A stretch of 64,000 bases of DNA. Origin: Mesorhizobium sp. ES1-4. Its GTDB lineage: Bacteria > Pseudomonadota > Alphaproteobacteria > Rhizobiales > Rhizobiaceae. A program made the translations under genes and the position numbers. The notes beneath the pieces are model-generated. The model saw only the letters and a program-made list of their open reading frames with translations, made no database searches and was not told where the DNA came from. The DNA lies in the NCBI RefSeq assembly GCF_020164745.1, contig NZ_JAIUGV010000001.1:310001-374000 (forward strand), read 5' to 3'. Below, in pieces: positions 1-10,358 of the stretch (position 1 is the stretch's first letter; each line of letters begins with the position of its first letter).

Positions 1-731
1 AAGGCCTCTATGCCACCCCCGATGGCCGGCGCATCGACAATGCCCGGCGCAAGGCGAGCGACATCAAAAGCGGGCAGTGGAATCCGCTGTCTCCGGAAGG
101 CGAACCTCTTTCCCCGGTGCCGACGGACGAAGAAAAACCAGTCGACCTCGCCTCGATCTATGCGCTCACAAAATACGCCCAGGAACGCGCCGTGCTGATC
201 TTTGGCGAAGCGTATGGCATCGATGCCGTCGCGCTGCGCCTGTTCAATGTTTTCGGCGCCGGCCAGGCGCTATCAAATCCCTATACCGGCGTCTTGGCCA
301 ACTTCGCGTCACGTCTCGCCAATGGCCAGCGGCCGATGATCTTCGAGGATGGCGAACAGAAGCGCGATTTCGTTCATGTGCACGACGTCGCCCGCGCGTT
401 TCGGCTTGCGCTGCAGCAACGTCAGGCAAAGGGCCACGTCATCAACATCGGCAGCGGCCAGGCGTACGCCATCAGCGAAGTCGCGCGATTGCTTGCGGAG
501 GCCATGGGGACCCCGAACCGGTCGCCCGAGCTGCTCGGAAAGGCGCGCTCCGGAGACATACGCAACTGCTTCGCCGACATTTCCAAGGCTCGTGAGCTGC
601 TGGGATTCGAACCCGCGCAGCGATTGGAGAACTCTCTCGGCGATTTCGTTTCCTGGGTGCGCAACACGGTCGCCGTCGATCGCGGCGCCGAAATGAAGCG
701 CGAACTCGAAGAGCGCGGGTTGGTGTCATGA
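1..731 (+). CDS. NAD-dependent sugar epimerase/dehydratase (extended SDR), 5' truncated by window edge
   Basis: The frame is open from base 3, so the N-terminal Rossmann half with its GxxGxxG motif lies outside the window. About 242 residues remain. The catalytic YxxxK is visible in SIYALTKYAQE, followed by the LRLFNVFGAGQALSNPY stretch and a QKRDFVHVHDVARA segment typical of extended SDR nucleotide-sugar enzymes (UDP-glucose or dTDP-rhamnose 4-epimerase-like). The substrate cannot be read from the sequence. Its stop overlaps the start of the next epimerase (ATGA), so the two are probably translationally coupled at the left end of the glycan locus. The SDR family call is firm; the exact reaction is not. 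Confidence 0.85.
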   Translation, partial: GLYATPDGRRIDNARRKASDIKSGQWNPLSPEGEPLSPVPTDEEKPVDLASIYALTKYAQERAVLIFGEAYGIDAVALRLFNVFGAGQALSNPYTGVLANFASRLANGQRPMIFEDGEQKRDFVHVHDVARAFRLALQQRQAKGHVINIGSGQAYAISEVARLLAEAMGTPNRSPELLGKARSGDIRNCFADISKARELLGFEPAQRLENSLGDFVSWVRNTVAVDRGAEMKRELEERGLVS

Positions 732-1807
732 GCCCGGGCGCACGCAATCGCCGCGACGCGCCGGTCGCCATCGTCGGCGGCAGCGGCTTCATAGGATCGA
801 ACCTGGCCGACAGCTTTCTGTCGGATGGCGAGCCGGTGCTGGTGATCGACAATCTCAGCCGTCCAGGGGTGCAACAGAACCTTGAATGGCTGGCCCAGAA
901 ACATGGCGGCCGCCTTACAGTCGAGACCATTGATGTGCGGGACGCCAGCGCCCTGGGGCCGGTTCTGATGAGGTCTAGGGCGATCTTCCATCTGGCCGCG
1001 CAAACGGCCGTTACCACGAGCCTGGTCCGGCCGGACGAGGATTTCGACATCAACCTTCGGGGAACGTTCAACGTCCTGGAGGCGGCGCGACTGAGCGCTG
1101 AGCGCGTTCCGGTGATTTTCGCCAGCACCAACAAGGTTTACGGCAGCCTTCCCGATATCACCGTGCGCAAGGACGGCGACCGCTACATACCTTGCGACAG
1201 CGTCGTCCGGGCCAGCGGCATCGATGAGACCCGCGGTCTCGATTTCTGCACGCCCTATGGCTGCTCCAAGGGAGCGGCGGACCAGTATGTGCTCGATTAT
1301 GCCAAGTCCTACGGCATGCCGACGGCGGTGCTGCGGATGAGCTGCATCTACGGACCACGCCAGTTTGGCACCGAGGACCAGGGATGGGTGGCGCACTTCC
1401 TGCTCAGCGCCCTGACGGGGCGGCAAATCACCATCTATGGCGACGGCAGGCAGGTGCGCGACATACTGCACGTCCACGATGCAGTCGCCGCCTACAGGGC
1501 CGTCCTGGACCGCATCGAGACCGTCAGCGGCGAGGCATTCAATCTTGGCGGCGGACCTGAAAATGCGCTCAGCCTGCGAATGCTGTTGAACGAGATCGGC
1601 GGCCTGACCGGCCGTGAGCTTTCGATCCGCCACGATGGTGAAAGGACCGGCGACCAACCCTTCTTCGTCGCCGACACCCGCAAGATCGAAGCCGCGCTCG
1701 GCTGGAAGGCAAAGGTCACGTGGCGCCAGGGCGTTCGCGATCTTGCCGACTGGCTGCAGCGCCACCGGCTCGAGCGCCGCGCCGAAGCCGTGAGGTACGT
1801 GGCATGA
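728..1807 (+). CDS. NAD-dependent epimerase, CDP-paratose 2-epimerase-like
   Basis: A 359-residue extended SDR. The NAD-binding GGSGFIGSNLADSF lies near residue 15 and the catalytic YxxxK is in TPYGCSKGAADQYVLDY. The run RMSCIYGPRQFGTEDQGW and the ITIYGDGRQVRDILHVHD segment resemble CDP-paratose/CDP-tyvelose 2-epimerases more than GalE. It probably makes a nucleotide-sugar precursor in the cytoplasm for the downstream glycosyltransferases. ATGA overlaps join it to the genes before and after. That it really uses a CDP-3,6-dideoxyhexose is uncertain, because no CDP-sugar dehydratase is visible in the window. Confidence 0.8.
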   Translation: MSPGARNRRDAPVAIVGGSGFIGSNLADSFLSDGEPVLVIDNLSRPGVQQNLEWLAQKHGGRLTVETIDVRDASALGPVLMRSRAIFHLAAQTAVTTSLVRPDEDFDINLRGTFNVLEAARLSAERVPVIFASTNKVYGSLPDITVRKDGDRYIPCDSVVRASGIDETRGLDFCTPYGCSKGAADQYVLDYAKSYGMPTAVLRMSCIYGPRQFGTEDQGWVAHFLLSALTGRQITIYGDGRQVRDILHVHDAVAAYRAVLDRIETVSGEAFNLGGGPENALSLRMLLNEIGGLTGRELSIRHDGERTGDQPFFVADTRKIEAALGWKAKVTWRQGVRDLADWLQRHRLERRAEAVRYVA

Positions 1808-3096
1808 GAATAGCCTTGGTCAACCCCTCATGGACGTATGACGACAGCATCTATTTCGGCTGCCGCCAACCGCATCTGCCGCTGGAACTCGGCTATTCGA
1901 AAGCCATGCTCGAAACGGCTGGCCATGAGGTGCTGCTGCTGGACGGCCAGTTGCAGAAACTCGACAATCGCGGACTCTGCGAACGCGTGGCTGAGTTCGC
2001 GCCGGCAATGACGGTCGTCAGCACCGCGCCGACCTATCTGTTCTGGCGCTGCGCACCACCGGAACTGCGCGTGCCGGCCGATTTCCTCAATCGTCTCGCG
2101 GGGCGTGGCGGACGCACGGTCGCGGTGGGGCCGCATGGCTCGGCGACGCCGGCGCCGACCTTGCGCAAGCTCGGCGTCGACATTGTCGTGCGCGGCGAAT
2201 GCGAGGAAGTCGTCACCGAACTTGCCCGGCGCGACGATTGGAGCGCGGTACCCTCGACCGCTTATCTGCGGGACGCCAAGCTGGTTTCGAACGGCGGCGT
2301 TCATGCCAGTGCGTTTGTCGATCATCCGCCGCTTGACTGGCCATCCGACTGGATCGCCGCTCATTGGCATCATCATCACAGGTTTGATGACCAACAGCAT
2401 GGATTCGGCGCCGAGGTCGAGGCATCACGCGGCTGTCCGTACCATTGCAGCTTCTGCGCCAAGATAGACTTCCGCGATGCTTATCGCCGCCGCAACCACG
2501 AAGCGGTGATAACCGAAATCGATCGGCTGATTGCCCAAGGTGTCGGCTACATCTACTTCATCGACGAAATCTTCCTGCCGCAAAAGGCGTTGCTGGAAGC
2601 GCTGGTCGGCCGCGATGTGAAATTCGGCGTCCAGACCCGCATCGATCTGTGGAAACCCGAGCTGCTGGAATTGCTGGGCACGGCCGGCTGCGTCTCCATC
2701 GAAGCCGGCCTCGAAAGCCTGACTGTGGAAGGACGCGCCATGCTGGCGAAGCGCTGCCGGCTGGGCACCGAGGAACTCGCCGCGCTGCTGGTCAAGGCCA
2801 GACGCCACGTTCCCTTCGTTCAAGCCAATCTGATCGGCGTGGTCGAGGATGATCCTGCCCTTGTCGATCACTGGCGAGCCCACCTGATCGACAATGGCGT
2901 GTGGGCCAATGAACCCGTACCGCTTTATCCATATCCGAGTTCGCCCAGCTATCGCGAGCTTTGGGGCGAACCCGACGATCTCGCCTGGGAGCGCGCCCAT
3001 GAGCATTACCTCGCTTCGTTCCAGAAGTTCAGCGACATCCAGGAAAGGCGCCCGCGTCCGCTGGCGGAACTGGAGGCGACATGTTGCGGACACTGA
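1804..3096 (+). CDS. B12-binding-domain radical SAM protein of a glycan locus
   Basis: A 430-residue protein. The N-terminal ~150 residues form a Rossmann-like cobalamin-binding-type domain (MRIALVNPSW, then GHEVLLLDGQLQ). A radical SAM core follows, with the 4Fe-4S motif CxxxCxxC in RGCPYHCSFC (Cys211, Cys215, Cys218). It resembles the TIGR04295-type B12-binding radical SAM family, which as I recall is found in oligosaccharide loci beside the methyltransferase family seen further along here. Such enzymes often methylate unactivated carbons or rearrange substrates; the substrate is unknown. The start at 1804 overlaps the epimerase stop as ATGA. A longer upstream extension would run inside the epimerase and was rejected. 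Confidence 0.85.
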   Translation: MRIALVNPSWTYDDSIYFGCRQPHLPLELGYSKAMLETAGHEVLLLDGQLQKLDNRGLCERVAEFAPAMTVVSTAPTYLFWRCAPPELRVPADFLNRLAGRGGRTVAVGPHGSATPAPTLRKLGVDIVVRGECEEVVTELARRDDWSAVPSTAYLRDAKLVSNGGVHASAFVDHPPLDWPSDWIAAHWHHHHRFDDQQHGFGAEVEASRGCPYHCSFCAKIDFRDAYRRRNHEAVITEIDRLIAQGVGYIYFIDEIFLPQKALLEALVGRDVKFGVQTRIDLWKPELLELLGTAGCVSIEAGLESLTVEGRAMLAKRCRLGTEELAALLVKARRHVPFVQANLIGVVEDDPALVDHWRAHLIDNGVWANEPVPLYPYPSSPSYRELWGEPDDLAWERAHEHYLASFQKFSDIQERRPRPLAELEATCCGH

Positions 3097-4181
3097 GCCC
3101 GCGCAAGCGACGCATCCTGATGACCGTCGACGCCATGGGCGGAGTGTGGCGCTACGCGCTTGATCTCGGACGGGAACTGGTCAAGGGCGGCGACAGCATC
3201 GTGTTCGCCGGCCTGGGGCCGGAACCATCGAGGCAACAGGCCGAAGAGGCGCGGTCCTTCGCGACGCTTGTCTGGCTGAATTTGCCGCTGGATTGGATGA
3301 CCCACGACGCCAGCGACCTCGACGCGTTGCCGCGGGAATTGCGTGCGCCGATGCGCGACCACGCCATCGACCTTGTCCATCTCAACGCGCCGACGCAGGC
3401 AGTGGGATTGGATGCACCCTGCCCTGTCATAGCGGTCTCGCATTCATGCGTGACGACGTGGTTCCACGCCGTCAGGGAACAAGCTTTGGACAGCGGATGG
3501 ACCTGGCAGGAAGAGCGCAACAGGCGCGGCTTCGACAGGGCCGACGCCGTCGTCGCGCCGAGTCGCAGCCACGCCGAACTGCTCGAGATCTGCTATGGCC
3601 CGATCGCACGCCTTCAGGTTGTCGCAAATGCCGCGCGCCCGGTCCCGGAAGCCGAAACCCGCCAGCCGCTCGTTTTCGCCGCTGCCCGCTGGTGGGACGA
3701 GGGAAAGAACGTGGTGGCCGTCGATCAGGCCGCCTCATTGACGAAATGGCCCATTTTCACGGCCGGTTCCATTCACGGCCCAAACGGCGAGCGTGCCACA
3801 ATCAGCCATGCCGTTCCTCTCGGAGCGCTGCCATATGACGAGGTCCGCTCCCTGATGGCCGGCGCTGGCATTTTTGTATCGCCATCGCTCTACGAACCGT
3901 TCGGCCTGGCGGCGTTGGAAGCGGCTATGTCGGCAACGCCCCTGGTGCTCTCCGACATCGCGACCTATCGCGAATTATGGGACGGGGCCGCGATGTTCTT
4001 CGACCCGCGCGACCCGCATGATCTCGCGGACTGCATCAATCGTCTTTCCAGCAATGCCGGGCACAGGCGGGAACTCGGTCGGGCAGCCCTCCGCCGCAGC
4101 CGCGGCTTCACGCTGGCAAGGCAGGCAGCGGCCATGCGCGAAGTCTACGAAAAAGCGGCGCTAGCCATGGCGGAGCGCTGA
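3081..4181 (+). CDS. Glycosyltransferase family 4 (GT-B fold)
   Basis: A 366-residue GT-B glycosyltransferase. The N-terminal acceptor domain carries the glycine-rich DAMGGVWRYALDLGREL. The C-terminal donor domain carries SPSLYEPFGLAALEAAMS, the E-x7-E motif of GT4 retaining enzymes. No signal peptide or membrane segment is apparent, so it is cytoplasmic. It overlaps the radical SAM gene by 16 bases, which implies co-translation. Donor and acceptor sugars are unknown. Confidence 0.85.
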   Translation: MLRTLSPRKRRILMTVDAMGGVWRYALDLGRELVKGGDSIVFAGLGPEPSRQQAEEARSFATLVWLNLPLDWMTHDASDLDALPRELRAPMRDHAIDLVHLNAPTQAVGLDAPCPVIAVSHSCVTTWFHAVREQALDSGWTWQEERNRRGFDRADAVVAPSRSHAELLEICYGPIARLQVVANAARPVPEAETRQPLVFAAARWWDEGKNVVAVDQAASLTKWPIFTAGSIHGPNGERATISHAVPLGALPYDEVRSLMAGAGIFVSPSLYEPFGLAALEAAMSATPLVLSDIATYRELWDGAAMFFDPRDPHDLADCINRLSSNAGHRRELGRAALRRSRGFTLARQAAAMREVYEKAALAMAER

Positions 4182-4183
4182 TC

Positions 4184-5314
4184 ATGCGCTTCCTGTTCTA
4201 CACCCACTCGATCGTCTCCGACTGGAACCACGGCAATGCCCATTTCCTTCGTGGCGTCATGCGCGAGCTGGTGGCGCGCCGGCATCAGGCCATCGCGCTG
4301 GAGCCGTCGGACGGCTGGAGCCGATCGAATCTGTTGGCCGAGAAGGGATCCTTCGCGATCGAACGCTTCCGCGAGGATTTTCCCGAATTGATGCCGGTGA
4401 CCTACGATGCCGGGTTCGACCATGAAGCCTGGATCGCCGAGGCCGATGTCGTGGTCGTGCACGAATGGACCGACCCGGAGCTCGTCGCTCGTATCGGCCG
4501 TGCCCGGGCCGGCAGCGGCAACTTCATCCTTCTGTTTCACGACACACATCACCGGGCAGTGTCGGCCACCGAAGCCATCTCGGCGCTCCGTCTGGAGCAC
4601 TATGACGGGGTTCTCGCCTTTGGCGAAGCATTGCGCGAGAGCTACCTGCGCGCCGGCTGGGGCAAGCGTGTCTTCACCTGGCACGAAGCGGCGGACGACC
4701 GGCTGTTCAAGCCTTACCCACAAATCCACCGCACGTCCGATCTGGTCTGGATCGGAAACTGGGGCGACGACGAGCGGACCGCCGAAATCCAGGAATTCCT
4801 CATCGAACCGGTGCGCGACCTGGGTCTCCAGGCCACTGTTCACGGCGTGCGCTATCCTGAAACGGCACTTGCCGACCTGGCCGCCGCCGGTCTGCGCTAC
4901 GAGGGCTGGATCGCCAATGCCGACGTGCCGAAGGCGTTCGCCGCGCATCGTGTCACCGTGCACATCCCGCGGCGGCCTTATCGCGAGGGCCTGCCTGGAA
5001 TTCCGACGATCCGCATGTTCGAGGCTCTTGCCTGCGGCATCCCGCTGATTTCAGCGCCGTGGTCCGATGTCGAGCTGTTATTCAGGCCCGGCGTCGACTT
5101 CCTGTTCGCCGAGGATGGTTCCCAAATGCGGCAACACCTTCGGGCGGTTTTAGCCGATCCCGAATTGGCCGCCTCCCTGGCGACCTCGGGGCTTGAAACC
5201 ATCCGCTCGCGACACACTTGCCGACACCGCGTCGACGAGTTGTTCGACGTGCTTTCGCAATGCACGAACCGGCACACTGCCGACCCGACCGCCCCAGAGG
5301 AAGCCGCAGCATGA
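4184..5314 (+). CDS. CgeB-like glycosyltransferase
   Basis: A 376-residue protein related to the CgeB/DUF3880-type glycosyltransferases. The N-terminus has SDWNHGNAHFLRGVMREL, a variant of the motif shared by four proteins of this locus. The C-terminal donor domain has RMFEALACGIPLISAPWSD. It sits two bases after the GT4 gene and overlaps the next by ATGA. It is the most divergent of the four paralogues: it has an HDTHHR segment where the others have a D-x-DTP segment (YDIDTPVT in the third copy). Cytoplasmic; substrate unknown. Confidence 0.8.
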   Translation: MRFLFYTHSIVSDWNHGNAHFLRGVMRELVARRHQAIALEPSDGWSRSNLLAEKGSFAIERFREDFPELMPVTYDAGFDHEAWIAEADVVVVHEWTDPELVARIGRARAGSGNFILLFHDTHHRAVSATEAISALRLEHYDGVLAFGEALRESYLRAGWGKRVFTWHEAADDRLFKPYPQIHRTSDLVWIGNWGDDERTAEIQEFLIEPVRDLGLQATVHGVRYPETALADLAAAGLRYEGWIANADVPKAFAAHRVTVHIPRRPYREGLPGIPTIRMFEALACGIPLISAPWSDVELLFRPGVDFLFAEDGSQMRQHLRAVLADPELAASLATSGLETIRSRHTCRHRVDELFDVLSQCTNRHTADPTAPEEAAA

Positions 5315-6405
5315 AGATCGCATTCTATGGATCGAGCCTTTTGTCGTCCTACTGGAACGGTGCCGCGACGTATTACCGTGGGTTGCTCAAGGCGCTTGCG
5401 GGGCTTGGCTACGAAATCACCTTCTATGAGCCTGATGTCTATGACCGGCAGAAAAACCGCGACATCGAGGCGCCGGACTGGTGCAGCGTCGTCGTTTATG
5501 AGGCTACCCGGCATGCCCTGATGCAAGTGGCGGCGCGCGCGGCCGAAGCCGACATCGTCGTCAAGGCGAGTGGCGTCGGTTTCGAGGACGAGGCGCTGCT
5601 GCGCGCAGTGCTCGACCACGCCCGCAGCGATGCGCTCATCGTATTCTGGGACGTGGATGCACCGGCCACGCTCGCCGAGTTGCGCGAGGAGCCGGACCAC
5701 CCGCTGCATGGTGCGCTGCAGGAAATCGACCTCGTATTGACGTATGGCGGCGGAGATCCCGTCGTCTGGGCCTATCGCGCCATGGGCGCAAAGGAGTGCG
5801 TGCCAATCTACAATGCGCTCGATCCGCAGACGCACCACCCGGTGGCCAGCAATGCGCGCTTTGCCTGCGATCTGGCATTCCTCGGAAACAGGCTGCCGGA
5901 TCGTGAGGCGCGGGTCGGGTCGTTCTTTCTCGATCCCGCGATCCAGCTGCCGCAACAACGGTTTCTGCTCGGCGGATCGGGCTGGGGCGACAAGCCGCTC
6001 CCCACCAATGTCGGCTGGCTCGGCCATGTCGGTACCCGCGATCACAACGCCTTCAATGTCACGCCAAAGGCCGTGCTGAACATCAGCCGCGACAGCATGG
6101 CCGCCAATGGTTTTTCACCTGCCACGCGCGTCTTCGAGGCGGCCGGCGCCGGCGCCTGCCTTATCACCGATGCCTGGTTGGGCGTGGAACTGTTCCTGAA
6201 ACCGGGTGAGGAAATCCTTGTGGCGCGCGACGGCGCCGATGTCGCCGAAATCATGCGGACGCTGACCCCTGGTCAGGCAAAGGCAATCGGCCAGGCCGCA
6301 CTTCGCCGCGTTCTCGCCGACCACACCTACGCATTGCGGGCGGCCGTGGCGGACGCGGTCTTCAAACGGCATTTGACGCAAGGGACCGTGGAGGCTGCTG
6401 AATGA
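5311..6405 (+). CDS. CgeB-like glycosyltransferase, second copy
   Basis: A 364-residue CgeB-like glycosyltransferase. It starts MKIAFYGSSLLSSYWNGAAT, followed by YYRGLLKALAGLGYEITFYE, and has DVDAPATLAEL at mid-protein and RVFEAAGAGACLITDAWLG in the donor domain. The ATG at 5311 overlaps the previous stop as ATGA and fixes the start; the longer in-frame extension runs through the upstream gene. It also overlaps the following paralogue by ATGA. No membrane segment is seen. Confidence 0.82.
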   Translation: MKIAFYGSSLLSSYWNGAATYYRGLLKALAGLGYEITFYEPDVYDRQKNRDIEAPDWCSVVVYEATRHALMQVAARAAEADIVVKASGVGFEDEALLRAVLDHARSDALIVFWDVDAPATLAELREEPDHPLHGALQEIDLVLTYGGGDPVVWAYRAMGAKECVPIYNALDPQTHHPVASNARFACDLAFLGNRLPDREARVGSFFLDPAIQLPQQRFLLGGSGWGDKPLPTNVGWLGHVGTRDHNAFNVTPKAVLNISRDSMAANGFSPATRVFEAAGAGACLITDAWLGVELFLKPGEEILVARDGADVAEIMRTLTPGQAKAIGQAALRRVLADHTYALRAAVADAVFKRHLTQGTVEAAE

Positions 6406-7501
6406 CCACGCAGTTGAACATCGTCTTTCTCGGCCTGTCGCTGTCCTCGTCCTGGGGAAACGGCCACGCCACGACTTTTCGAGGACTGCTGAAAGGCCTT
6501 CACGAGCTCGGCCACCGCGTCACTTTTCTGGAGCGCGATGTGCCATGGTACGCCAATCATCGCGACCTGCGTAACCCGGATTTCTGCGCCTTGCGCTATT
6601 ACGAAACCGTACGGGAACTGCAACGCGATTACGCGCGCTGCCTGCAACAGGCCGATGTCGTGGTCATCGGCTCCTTCGTGCCGGAAGGGCGCGCGGTCAT
6701 CGATATCGTCGCTTCGCTTTGCAAAGGACAACTCTGCTTTTACGACATCGACACGCCGGTGACGCTGGCAAAGTTGTCGGCTGGCGATTGCGACTATCTG
6801 AGCTGGCGTCAGGTCCCCTACTTCGACATCTATTTCTCCTTCGCCGGCGGCCCTACACTTGCCGATCTGGCGCATACCTTTGGCGCGCGTCGCGCCGAGC
6901 CGCTCTACTGCTCGGTCGATCCGGAACGGCATCACCGCACTGCCGACCCGATCCGCTGGGATCTCGGCTATCTCGGCACCTACAGCTCGGACCGGCAGGC
7001 CACGCTGAACGCGCTCCTGCTCGAGCCTGCACGGCTTATGCCGGACCGCCGTTTCGTCGTGGCCGGCTCGCAATATCCTTCCGACATCGACTGGCCCGAC
7101 AATGTCGAGCGCATCGAACATCTGCCGCCGGCCGATCACGCCGCATTCTACAGCCGTCAGCGCTACACGCTGAACGTCACTCGCCGGTCCATGGTCGCCG
7201 CCGGGTGGTCGCCCAGCGTGCGTCTTTTCGAGGCAGCAGCTTGCGGCACGCCCATCATCAGCGACCGCTGGCCGGGCCTCGACAGTTTCTTCCCCACATC
7301 GGCGATCCACACCGCCACGAAGCCGGACGATGTCGTCACGATTCTGTCCAGGGAATCGGCGCGTGCACGCCTCGCCATGGCCGATCGGGCACGCGAACTT
7401 GTCCTTGCTTCCCACACCGGAATGGCCAGGGCTCGCGAATTCATCACGGCGCTTATCCAAAAGGGGGCGGTGGCCCTGGCTCGCGACATCGGAAGTGCAG
7501 C

Positions 7502-7505
<4 letters not shown>
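6402..7505 (+). CDS. CgeB-like glycosyltransferase, third copy
   Basis: A 367-residue protein with the N-terminal signature SSSWGNGHATTFRGLLKGL, then ERDVPWYANHRDL, the central YDIDTPVTLAKL and the donor-site RLFEAAACGTPIISDRWPGL. It is clearly a close paralogue of the protein encoded at 10966-12066, which shares the signature, the DTPVTLA block and the HLPPADHxAF block. ATGA overlaps on both sides place it in the same coupled operon. It probably adds one sugar of a repeat or branched glycan. Confidence 0.85.
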
Positions 7506-8575
<1,070 letters not shown>

Positions 8576-8610
8576 CGCCACATCGCGGCCGCATCTTCCG
8601 TCGAACCGCG

Positions 8611-8635
8611 GGAACATCCGCTCAAGCTTGTGGTT
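8611..8635 (+). promoter_or_regulatory. Putative EcfG-type general stress promoter
   Basis: GGAAC at 8611-8615 and GGTT at 8632-8635 are separated by 16 bases, matching the rhizobial GGAAC-N18-TT form of the EcfG/RpoE2 promoter. It would start transcription about 10-20 bases before the small ORF. The -10 is not the fuller CGTT, so this is a weaker match than those near 19.5, 20.5 and 32.3 kb. Confidence 0.5.
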
Positions 8636-8664
8636 TGACGAGAGGACCAGATATGGAGGACGTC

Positions 8665-8850
8665 ATGCAACCCAAGCGATCCGCGACGGACATCGACAAG
8701 ATTGCGGAAAGGGAAATGGCTGCCTATTTGCGGCGCGCCTCGATCACCTATCTGGAGTGCTGCGTCAGCCTGATGATGACGCATCTGCAGCGGGAAGAAG
8801 TGGCCACGATTCTCGAGCAGGAAGCAGACATGCTGCGAAGGCTGGATTGA
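8665..8850 (+). CDS. Small hypothetical protein (about 61 aa)
   Basis: A 61-residue acidic, probably helical protein starting MQPKRSATDIDKIAEREMAA and ending EEVATILEQEADMLRRLD. No family is recognised. Two starts compete: ATG 8665 with GGAGGA four bases upstream, and ATG 8653 (65 aa) with AGAGGA six bases upstream. A putative stress promoter lies just in front. The RBS and promoter support a real gene, but its role is unknown. It sits between two runs of the glycan locus. Confidence 0.55.
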   Translation: MQPKRSATDIDKIAEREMAAYLRRASITYLECCVSLMMTHLQREEVATILEQEADMLRRLD

Positions 8851-9254
8851 CGGGGACCGTCACGCCTGGCGTGATCCGGGCCAGATAGCATGGGAGCTCC
8901 GCGGCGGTTTTTGCCTGGGCAGGCGTGCCTGGTCCAGCGTGGTGCCCTCGGTCCAGCGTCCAAGCGGCGGGTTTCGACGACTTGCTGAAGCATAGCCCGA
9001 CCGACGCATCGTGGCGCTGGTGTGGAGACATGCGGTCGGGATCACCGCCCCCTGGAACTGCCATGCACTCTCCGGCCCCTTGTGGTCGCCGCAGACGACT
9101 ATCGACCGATTTGCGGTTCCTGCCCTGCGGCAAGGTGGGTGCGGTTTCGATCCATGCCGTCCCGGGCAATTTTTCAGTCGACCAAGGAACATTCCGGCAG
9201 GGTAGCGGTTCGGCGCAAGGAACTTACCTTTGAACAGCATAGGGCGGCAGTTTC
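8851..9254. other. Intergenic region of about 400 bp, no convincing gene
   Basis: The open frames here on both strands have no ribosome-binding site and no recognisable family. The only structure I can support is the EcfG-like promoter near the right end, plus a short direct repeat GGTCCAGCGT (8931 and 8950 areas). Confidence 0.5.
9186..9210 (+). promoter_or_regulatory. Putative EcfG-type promoter before inositol-3-phosphate synthase
   Basis: GGAAC (9186-9190), a 16-base spacer, then GGTT (9207-9210), fitting GGAAC-N18-TT. It lies about 45 bases before the GTG start of the inositol phosphate synthase gene, a sensible promoter distance. It would place the second half of the glycan locus under general stress control. 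Confidence 0.5.
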
Positions 9255-10358
9255 GTGGGATCGAAAAAGATTCGTGTCGGCATCGCTGGGGTCGGCAATT
9301 GCGCATCGTCCCTGGTGCAGGGCCTCTCCTATTATCGCCATGCGAAAAGCAACGAACCGATCCCGGGCCTGATGCATGTCGATCTCGGTGGCTATCACGT
9401 CGACGACATCGAAATCGTCTGTGCATTCGATGTCGCCAAAACCAAGGTTGGTCGCGACGTCGCGGAGGCGATCTACGCCGCTCCCAACAACACGTTCCGC
9501 TTCGCCGACGCGCCGACGACCGGTGTTCGCGTCGAACGCGGACCGACGCTCGACGGCATCGGCAAATATTTGCGCAACGAGATCGAAGAGGCGCCCGAAC
9601 CGGTTGCCAACGTCAGCGAGATCTTGCGCGACAGCGGAGCCGATGTGCTGGTCTCCTATCTGCCGGTGGGTTCGGAGGAGGCGACACACTTCTATGCCGA
9701 ATGCGCGCTCGAGGCCGGCTGCGCCTTCGTCAATTGCATACCGGTTTTCATCGCCTCGCGTCCGGAATGGCGGCGGCGCTTCGAGCAACGCGGCTTGCCG
9801 CTGGTCGGCGACGACATCAAGAGCCAGGTCGGCGCGACCATCGTGCACCGGCTGCTGGCCAATCTCTTTCGCGAGCGCGGCGTGCGCATCGACCGCACCT
9901 ATCAGCTGAATTTCGGCGGCAACACCGACTTTCTCAACATGTTGGAACGTGAGCGGCTGGAATCGAAGAAGATTTCCAAGACCCAAGCGGTAACCAGCCA
10001 GCTCGATGTTCCCCTGGAGCCGGGCAACATCCATGTCGGACCCAGCGACCATGTGCCTTGGCTCACCGACCGCAAATGGGCCTATATCCGTGTCGAAGGC
10101 ACGACCTTCGGCGGCGTGCCGCTTAATGCCGAGCTCAAGCTGGAGGTGTGGGATTCGCCCAATTCAGCAGGCGTGGTGATCGACGCGGTCCGCTGCGCCA
10201 AGCTGGCGCTCGACCGCGGCATCGCCGGAGCGCTGACAGGTCCTTGCAGCTATTTCATGAAGTCGCCTCCCGAACAGTTCACCGACGCCGAAGCCCGACA
10301 ACGGACGCTCGCTTTCATCGCCGGCAAGGACGAGCCTTTGCTGGATGCCGCGGAATGA
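9255..10358 (+). CDS. Inositol-3-phosphate synthase
   Basis: A 367-residue protein that converts glucose 6-phosphate to 1D-myo-inositol 3-phosphate with NAD. It has the N-terminal [19 protein letters not shown] nucleotide-binding motif, the conserved [15 protein letters not shown] and [11 protein letters not shown] blocks, and the length of the short bacterial/archaeal-type enzyme. The start is GTG 9255, with AGGGCGG seven bases upstream. The stop overlaps the start of a histidine phosphatase (ATGA), which could release free inositol. Inositol synthesis is unusual within an alphaproteobacterial polysaccharide locus, so inositol is probably a building block or acceptor here. Confidence 0.92.
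   Translation: MGSKKIRVGIAGVGNCASSLVQGLSYYRHAKSNEPIPGLMHVDLGGYHVDDIEIVCAFDVAKTKVGRDVAEAIYAAPNNTFRFADAPTTGVRVERGPTLDGIGKYLRNEIEEAPEPVANVSEILRDSGADVLVSYLPVGSEEATHFYAECALEAGCAFVNCIPVFIASRPEWRRRFEQRGLPLVGDDIKSQVGATIVHRLLANLFRERGVRIDRTYQLNFGGNTDFLNMLERERLESKKISKTQAVTSQLDVPLEPGNIHVGPSDHVPWLTDRKWAYIRVEGTTFGGVPLNAELKLEVWDSPNSAGVVIDAVRCAKLALDRGIAGALTGPCSYFMKSPPEQFTDAEARQRTLAFIAGKDEPLLDAAE

Noticed and set aside
600..617. Sequence like a tRNA T-arm (GGGATTCGAACCC)
   Set aside because: It is inside the epimerase coding frame and no cloverleaf or acceptor stem surrounds it.
422..1765. Long minus-strand open frame of about 447 codons over the first two epimerase genes
   Set aside because: It lies wholly over two well-supported SDR genes, has no family similarity and reflects the third-position GC bias of the coding strand.
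8860..9426. Minus-strand frame of 188 codons in and beyond the gap before the inositol synthase
   Set aside because: Arginine/cysteine-rich composition, no family, no ribosome-binding site, and it overlaps the synthase gene and its promoter.
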